The translations under genes were made by a program, and so were the position numbers. Below the pieces are notes generated by a model that worked only from the letters and a program-made list of their open reading frames with translations, was not told the DNA's origin and did not search any database. Shown one piece after another: positions 21,070 through 24,247 of a stretch of DNA of 24,247 nucleotides. The number at the start of each line of letters is the position of its first letter. Position 1 is the stretch's first letter. Source of the DNA: Patescibacteria group bacterium (GTDB lineage Bacteria; Patescibacteriota; Minisyncoccia; Minisyncoccales; JASEJS01); contig JASEJS010000005.1 of assembly GCA_030016765.1 (NCBI GenBank), forward strand, positions 1 to 24,247, given 5' to 3'.

Positions 21070-21780
21070 ATGAGCTATCCTCTTCTTATTATTTTTGCTT
21101 TTTTGCCTAGTTTTATTTGGCTTTTATTTTATTTAAGGAAAGATGTTCATCCCGAATCAAATCCAATGGTTTTAAAAATTTTCTTTTATGGAATGGCAGC
21201 TGCCATTCTGACTGCCTTAATTGAGTTGGGATTCTTTCAGGAAACTGCTAAGTTACCTTTTTCTCCTTTTTTAATTTCTTTTTTAAATATCTTTGTTGGA
21301 GTAGCTTTAGTTGAAGAAATTTTAAAATATCTAGTGGTTAAAGAAAAAGTTCTAAATAATCCAGAATTTGATGAGCCAATAGATGCTATGCTCTATATGA
21401 TAATTGCCGGTTTAGGTTTTGCCGCCCTAGAAAATATCTTGATTTTTTTATCCCCAAAAGTATTTTTTTTCGGAATCTCAGAAACCCTAACCTTAGCTAT
21501 TTTCAGATTTATTTCTGCCACTTTTTTGCATGCCCTCTGTTCAGGAATATTGGGTTTTTTTCTAGCTCTTAGTTTTTTTGAAATTAAAAAGCGAAATATC
21601 TTTTTGACTATTGGTTTATTTTTAGCTATAACCTTGCATGGACTTTATAATTTTTCTATAATGGAAATTGAGGGAATCTTAAGATTGGCAATTCCAATAA
21701 TTATTTTAACTACTTTAGGTATTGCCGTTTCTTTTGGTTTTAAAAGGTTAAAAGAACTAAAAAGCGTATGCAAAATATAA
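21070..21780 (+). CDS. prsW: PrsW-family intramembrane protease
   Basis: 236 residues, seven to eight membrane segments. PrsW proteins are membrane glutamic-type proteases of the CAAX/Abi-like group; B. subtilis PrsW cleaves anti-sigma factor RsiW. Family motifs are present: VEEILKYLVVKE (Glu82, Glu83, Lys86), FDEPIDAMLYMIIAGLGFAALEN (Glu102, Asp105, Glu121), FLHALCSGILGF (His154) and ITLHGLYNF (His190). No sigma/anti-sigma pair is in the window, so the substrate is unknown. The start at 21070 is set by the promoter; an ATG at 21065 is followed at once by a stop. Followed after 97 bp by hsp20, which suggests a stress link. Confidence 0.93.
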   Translation: MSYPLLIIFAFLPSFIWLLFYLRKDVHPESNPMVLKIFFYGMAAAILTALIELGFFQETAKLPFSPFLISFLNIFVGVALVEEILKYLVVKEKVLNNPEFDEPIDAMLYMIIAGLGFAALENILIFLSPKVFFFGISETLTLAIFRFISATFLHALCSGILGFFLALSFFEIKKRNIFLTIGLFLAITLHGLYNFSIMEIEGILRLAIPIIILTTLGIAVSFGFKRLKELKSVCKI

Positions 21781-21786
21781 TAAAAG

Positions 21787-21870
21787 CCTACTAATTACGA
21801 ATTTAATCGAATTACGAATAAAAATGATACATTACTAATACAGTTAATTTCGTTATTCGTAATTCGTAGG
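21787..21870 (+). repeat. Long inverted repeat covering the hsp20 Shine-Dalgarno
   Basis: A 16-bp left arm (21787-21802) pairs with 21855-21870 with one mismatch. A second left arm (21808-21821, CGAATTACGAATAA) pairs perfectly with 21853-21866. The right arm ends in GTAGG, which forms the AGGA Shine-Dalgarno of hsp20. If formed in mRNA, the stem would hide that site. Similar AATTACGAAT units look like dispersed repeats, so origin as a repeat is also possible. Confidence 0.72.
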
Positions 21871-21877
21871 AAAAATT

Positions 21878-22399
21878 ATGTCTTTTTTTGAAAAATTAAA
21901 AAAGGGAATGGGAATTGAGATCCCAATTGAGGAAGAAACAAAAGAGAAACTCAAACCGGCCAAAGAGAAAAAATCTTCTAGAAAAGTGGAAATAAAATCT
22001 GAGGAAAAACCGGTTGAGAAATCGAAATCAGAAACAGAGGAAATTGAGATTAAGAAGGAAAAATGGTTTGAGCCAGAGGGACAATTAGCAGTTGATGTTT
22101 ATCAAACTGAAACTGATTTGGTTATCCAATCAGCCATTGCCGGAGTTAAACCCGAATTTTTAGATATCTCCTTAGAGAAAGATGTGCTCACTATCAAAGG
22201 AAACAGAGAAAGACCATTTGAAGAGAAAGGAGATTATTTTACTCGAGAATGTTATTGGGGTCCATTTTCTAAAGAGATAATAATACCAGTAGAAGTTGAT
22301 CCCAATCGAGCCGAAGCAACAATGAAAGAGGGGATCTTAACCATCAGAATTCCAAAAATTGAAAGGGAAAAGAAAAGAAAAATAGGAGTTAAAGGATAG
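21878..22399 (+). CDS. Hsp20/alpha-crystallin small heat-shock protein
   Basis: 173 residues. A charged low-complexity N-terminal extension (~1-60, Lys/Glu-rich, probably disordered) precedes the alpha-crystallin domain: LAVDVYQTETDLVIQSAIAG, VKPEFLDISLEKDVLTIKGN, the loop GDYFTRECYWGPFSKEIIIP, and the beta-9 motif EATMKEGILTIRIPK. It ends with a basic tail that lacks a clear IxI/V motif beyond IRIP. ATP-independent holdase chaperone, cytoplasmic. The ATG at 21878 has AGGA 6 nt upstream, at the end of the inverted repeat 21787-21870. No promoter is evident in the gap, so it may be read from prsW. Confidence 0.95.
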   Translation: MSFFEKLKKGMGIEIPIEEETKEKLKPAKEKKSSRKVEIKSEEKPVEKSKSETEEIEIKKEKWFEPEGQLAVDVYQTETDLVIQSAIAGVKPEFLDISLEKDVLTIKGNRERPFEEKGDYFTRECYWGPFSKEIIIPVEVDPNRAEATMKEGILTIRIPKIEREKKRKIGVKG

Positions 22400-22404
22400 A
22401 ATAA

Positions 22405-22974
22405 TCATTTTTTAATATAGACAAATAATTTTTCAAAATTTGGCTGCTTTGGATGAACAATATGAATCTCTTCAGGCTGCCAATTAGGAAAACTGGTGGT
22501 GTTGGTAATTACTAAAACTCCTTTTTTTAATTCATTTTTAAGTTTTTTTTCAATTTCTGGCATTAAATCGTACCTGAGGTAAGTATAAATAATATCAGCT
22601 TTTTCTAAACTTATTTCAAATAAATCATTTTTTTGAAAAATTATATCACGCCTAAGAAAAAAATTTCTAAATTTGGTGAAAAAGATCTGTAAACTCCTTT
22701 TTTCTATTCCCTGAACAGAAAAATCAGGGAAATTTTTCTTAATTGCGAAAACAACATCTCCCCTTCCACAACCCAAATCATAAAAATTGGCTTTCTCATA
22801 TTTTCTCTTTTTAATTATTTTGATAATTTTTTTAATTGCCTTTTGACTAGTAGGAAGATCATGCCCAGCCATGATAATAATGTTAATTGTAAATAAAAAA
22901 TAAAAAGGTAAAAATATAATTATTAAAATCAGCAAAAAAAATAAGAAATAAACTAAAAATTGAGAGTTAATCAT
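22405..22974 (-). CDS. Membrane-anchored FAM173-like SAM methyltransferase
   Basis: 189 residues. Very hydrophobic N-terminus (~1-35), then a class I methyltransferase core with the SAM-binding motif I NFYDLGCGRGDVVFAIKKNF and acidic motif II VQGIE. AGHDLPTSQKAIKKIIK before motif I and the later YTYLRYDLMPEIEKKLKNEL...VITNTTSFPNW resemble the FAM173/ATPSCKMT lysine methyltransferase family, short enzymes that also carry an N-terminal membrane segment. The target is unknown. It starts 6 bp after the ATP-grasp gene and ends 5 bp from the convergent hsp20. Confidence 0.85.
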   Translation of the reverse strand: MINSQFLVYFLFFLLILIIIFLPFYFLFTINIIIMAGHDLPTSQKAIKKIIKIIKKRKYEKANFYDLGCGRGDVVFAIKKNFPDFSVQGIEKRSLQIFFTKFRNFFLRRDIIFQKNDLFEISLEKADIIYTYLRYDLMPEIEKKLKNELKKGVLVITNTTSFPNWQPEEIHIVHPKQPNFEKLFVYIKK

Positions 22975-22980
22975 ACCTAA

Positions 22981-24183
22981 TTATCTATAATACTTCAAAA
23001 CCATATTAACTAGAGCTTTAGCTACATTTTGAGGTTTCCCCCAGGAAGGGAAATGATGCATTTCAATACAAGGCAGACTGTTTAACTCTAAGATGGCAGA
23101 TTCTTGATTTTTCCAGGAGAGAGAAATATCCCTAGCTAAAAAATCAATTCCAACTAACCGAACCCAAAAAAATTTTGCCACCTCTCGAAAAAGTTGGAGA
23201 TTATCTGGATGAACTTCAGAAGTTAGTTCAACTAAATCTCCACCCAATCTCAAAAAAGGATCTTTCTGTAAATAGACAATCTCTCCTTTTTCAAGAATGG
23301 AAGAAAGAAGATAGTTTTTTCTTTTCAATAATTCTTTAGTTGTCTCATCAACAACTAATTTGTGAAGAATGGTTCTTTGGTGAAGACTTCCTCTTTTTGG
23401 ATTATTATTTTTTATTTTAATGAGTTGATCTATAGTATGAACACCACTGCCAATTACATTAGCTGGAATCTGCTGGACACAAAAAACATTATCAAAATCT
23501 ATAACTGTTGCCCGATAAACATTGGCCTTGGAAAAAAATCTTTCAATAATGAAAATTGGAGAATAGGATATAGCCTTCTTAATAGCTAATTTCAAAGAGT
23601 CTATATCTTGAATATCGGTAGTGACATGCCAGCTCAAAGAACCACCATGAGGTTTTACTACTAAGGGAAAACCTAAACATTTCTTAGCCCAGTCAATGGC
23701 TTTTTTTTGCTGAAACCACCAAAAATAATTTCCCTCAACAAAAGGGAAATTTCTTTTTTTGAGATATTTCTTAATTAAATATTTATCATCAATTATTCGA
23801 CTCAAATTTTTATCCAAAAATTCTGCCCTTGGCAATCCTTCAAAGAAAAAAGTTTTTTCTCCAATCTGCATCAAAAAGTAATTTGTATATTTAAATGGTG
23901 ATTTAAGAACTTGAAATTTGATTCCTTCCTTTTCGGCCTCCTCTATGAAAATAGCGGTTCGTAGTTGAATATCAGAAAAAGAAAAATCTCTTTGAGGAGA
24001 AAGTAATCGAAAGTAAATAAAAATTTTTTCTATTATTTTCCCTAAATATTCTTCAACTTTTCTCGGTAAAAAATTAAGAAATCGAGGGGGCAATAAATAA
24101 TTTACAATCTCTTTTACCCAATTTTGGACATGGGAAATGGATTTTAACCCACATTGCTGGCAAATTTCATTTCTTTTTTGCAT
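22981..24183 (-). CDS. ATP-grasp enzyme, cyanophycin-synthetase-like
   Basis: 400 residues. An ATP-grasp ligase core is clear: VKPHGGSLSWHVTTDI (Gly-rich nucleotide loop), FIIERFFSKANVYRATVIDF, GVHTIDQLIKIKNNNPKRG, VGIDFLARDIS, and AILELNSLPCIEMHHFPSWG followed by KPQNVAKALV. The last segment closely resembles the end of the ATP-grasp domain of cyanophycin synthetases (ELN..P...MH..PS.GKPRNVA). Such enzymes join a carboxylate to an amine through an acyl-phosphate. No Mur-ligase domain is attached, so it is not a complete cyanophycin synthetase; a peptide or cell-wall amino-acid ligase is possible. The N-terminus has one CxxC (CQQC). The ATG at 24181-24183 is 1 base after the tRNA-Leu 3' end, leaving no room for a separate ribosome site. 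Confidence 0.85.
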   Translation of the reverse strand: MQKRNEICQQCGLKSISHVQNWVKEIVNYLLPPRFLNFLPRKVEEYLGKIIEKIFIYFRLLSPQRDFSFSDIQLRTAIFIEEAEKEGIKFQVLKSPFKYTNYFLMQIGEKTFFFEGLPRAEFLDKNLSRIIDDKYLIKKYLKKRNFPFVEGNYFWWFQQKKAIDWAKKCLGFPLVVKPHGGSLSWHVTTDIQDIDSLKLAIKKAISYSPIFIIERFFSKANVYRATVIDFDNVFCVQQIPANVIGSGVHTIDQLIKIKNNNPKRGSLHQRTILHKLVVDETTKELLKRKNYLLSSILEKGEIVYLQKDPFLRLGGDLVELTSEVHPDNLQLFREVAKFFWVRLVGIDFLARDISLSWKNQESAILELNSLPCIEMHHFPSWGKPQNVAKALVNMVLKYYR

Positions 24184-24184
24184 A

Positions 24185-24247
24185 TGCCGAGGAAGGGATT
24201 TGAACCCTTACACCTTTCGGTACGAGATCCTAAATCTCGCGAGTCTA
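24185..24247 (-). tRNA. tRNA-Leu(TAG), 3' part
   Basis: 63 nt of a tRNA running off the right edge. Acceptor 3' strand CCTCGGC with A73, T arm AAGGG-TTCAAAT-CCCTT, variable arm with ACC/GGT, anticodon stem CGAGA/TCTCG and loop TTTAGGA (anticodon TAG). Discriminator A and long variable arm fit Leu. The D arm and 5' acceptor are outside the window. Confidence 0.9.

Overview
The window looks like a piece of a Patescibacteria (CPR, probably Parcubacteria-like) chromosome. It is AT-rich and densely packed, with many 1-4 bp overlaps. The standard code is in use, since TGA ends pilN, pilO and pilB. The gene set (complete type IV pilus locus with several minor pilins, LigA, RodA, ComF, RecG, PrsW, Hsp20 and PaaX/Cas2-like small regulators) is typical of that group. 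The assignment is inferred from gene content and style; no 16S or ribosomal marker is present.

Layout. 1-539: the 5' part of a minus-strand HTH plus membrane-anchor gene. 788-1891: rodA. 1909-2541: a cassette made of a PaaX/Cas2-like gene between two inverted copies of a 38-bp palindrome. 2566-4656: ligA. 4658-15545: a minus-strand type IV pilus locus. Read in transcription order it is pilM, pilN, pilO, a minimal pilP-like gene, a hairpin array, pilB, a CheY-like regulator, pilT, pilC, two pilins, the prepilin peptidase, and four minor pilin genes (FimT/GspH-, PilV-, PilW/GspJ- and PilX-like). 15584-16234: comF, divergent from pilM. 16241-17148: tRNA-Ser, a second PaaX/Cas2-like cassette flanked by a different 38-bp palindrome, and tRNA-Arg. 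17164-19218: recG. 19303-21004: a membrane glycosyltransferase behind tRNA-Glu. 21070-22399: prsW and hsp20. 22405-24247: a FAM173-like methyltransferase, an ATP-grasp enzyme and a partial tRNA-Leu.

How the genes fit together. The pilus genes cover assembly, extension and retraction motors, platform, peptidase, two likely shaft pilins and minor pilins. With ComF and RecG nearby they fit a surface-attachment and possibly DNA-uptake system. RodA and the ATP-grasp and GT2 enzymes concern the envelope. PrsW and Hsp20 suggest stress response.

The most interesting signal is the pair of cassettes at 1909-2541 and 16372-17008. Each carries one wHTH plus Cas2-fold gene of about 181-186 codons. In each, the stop codon touches or overlaps the distal palindrome, and a second copy of the palindrome lies at the promoter or start. 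Centre-to-centre distances are nearly equal (595 and 599 bp), yet the two palindromes have unrelated cores (TGCGATCGCA versus CACCATGGTG). This could be a family of repressors with paired operators, or a minimal palindrome-ended mobile unit.
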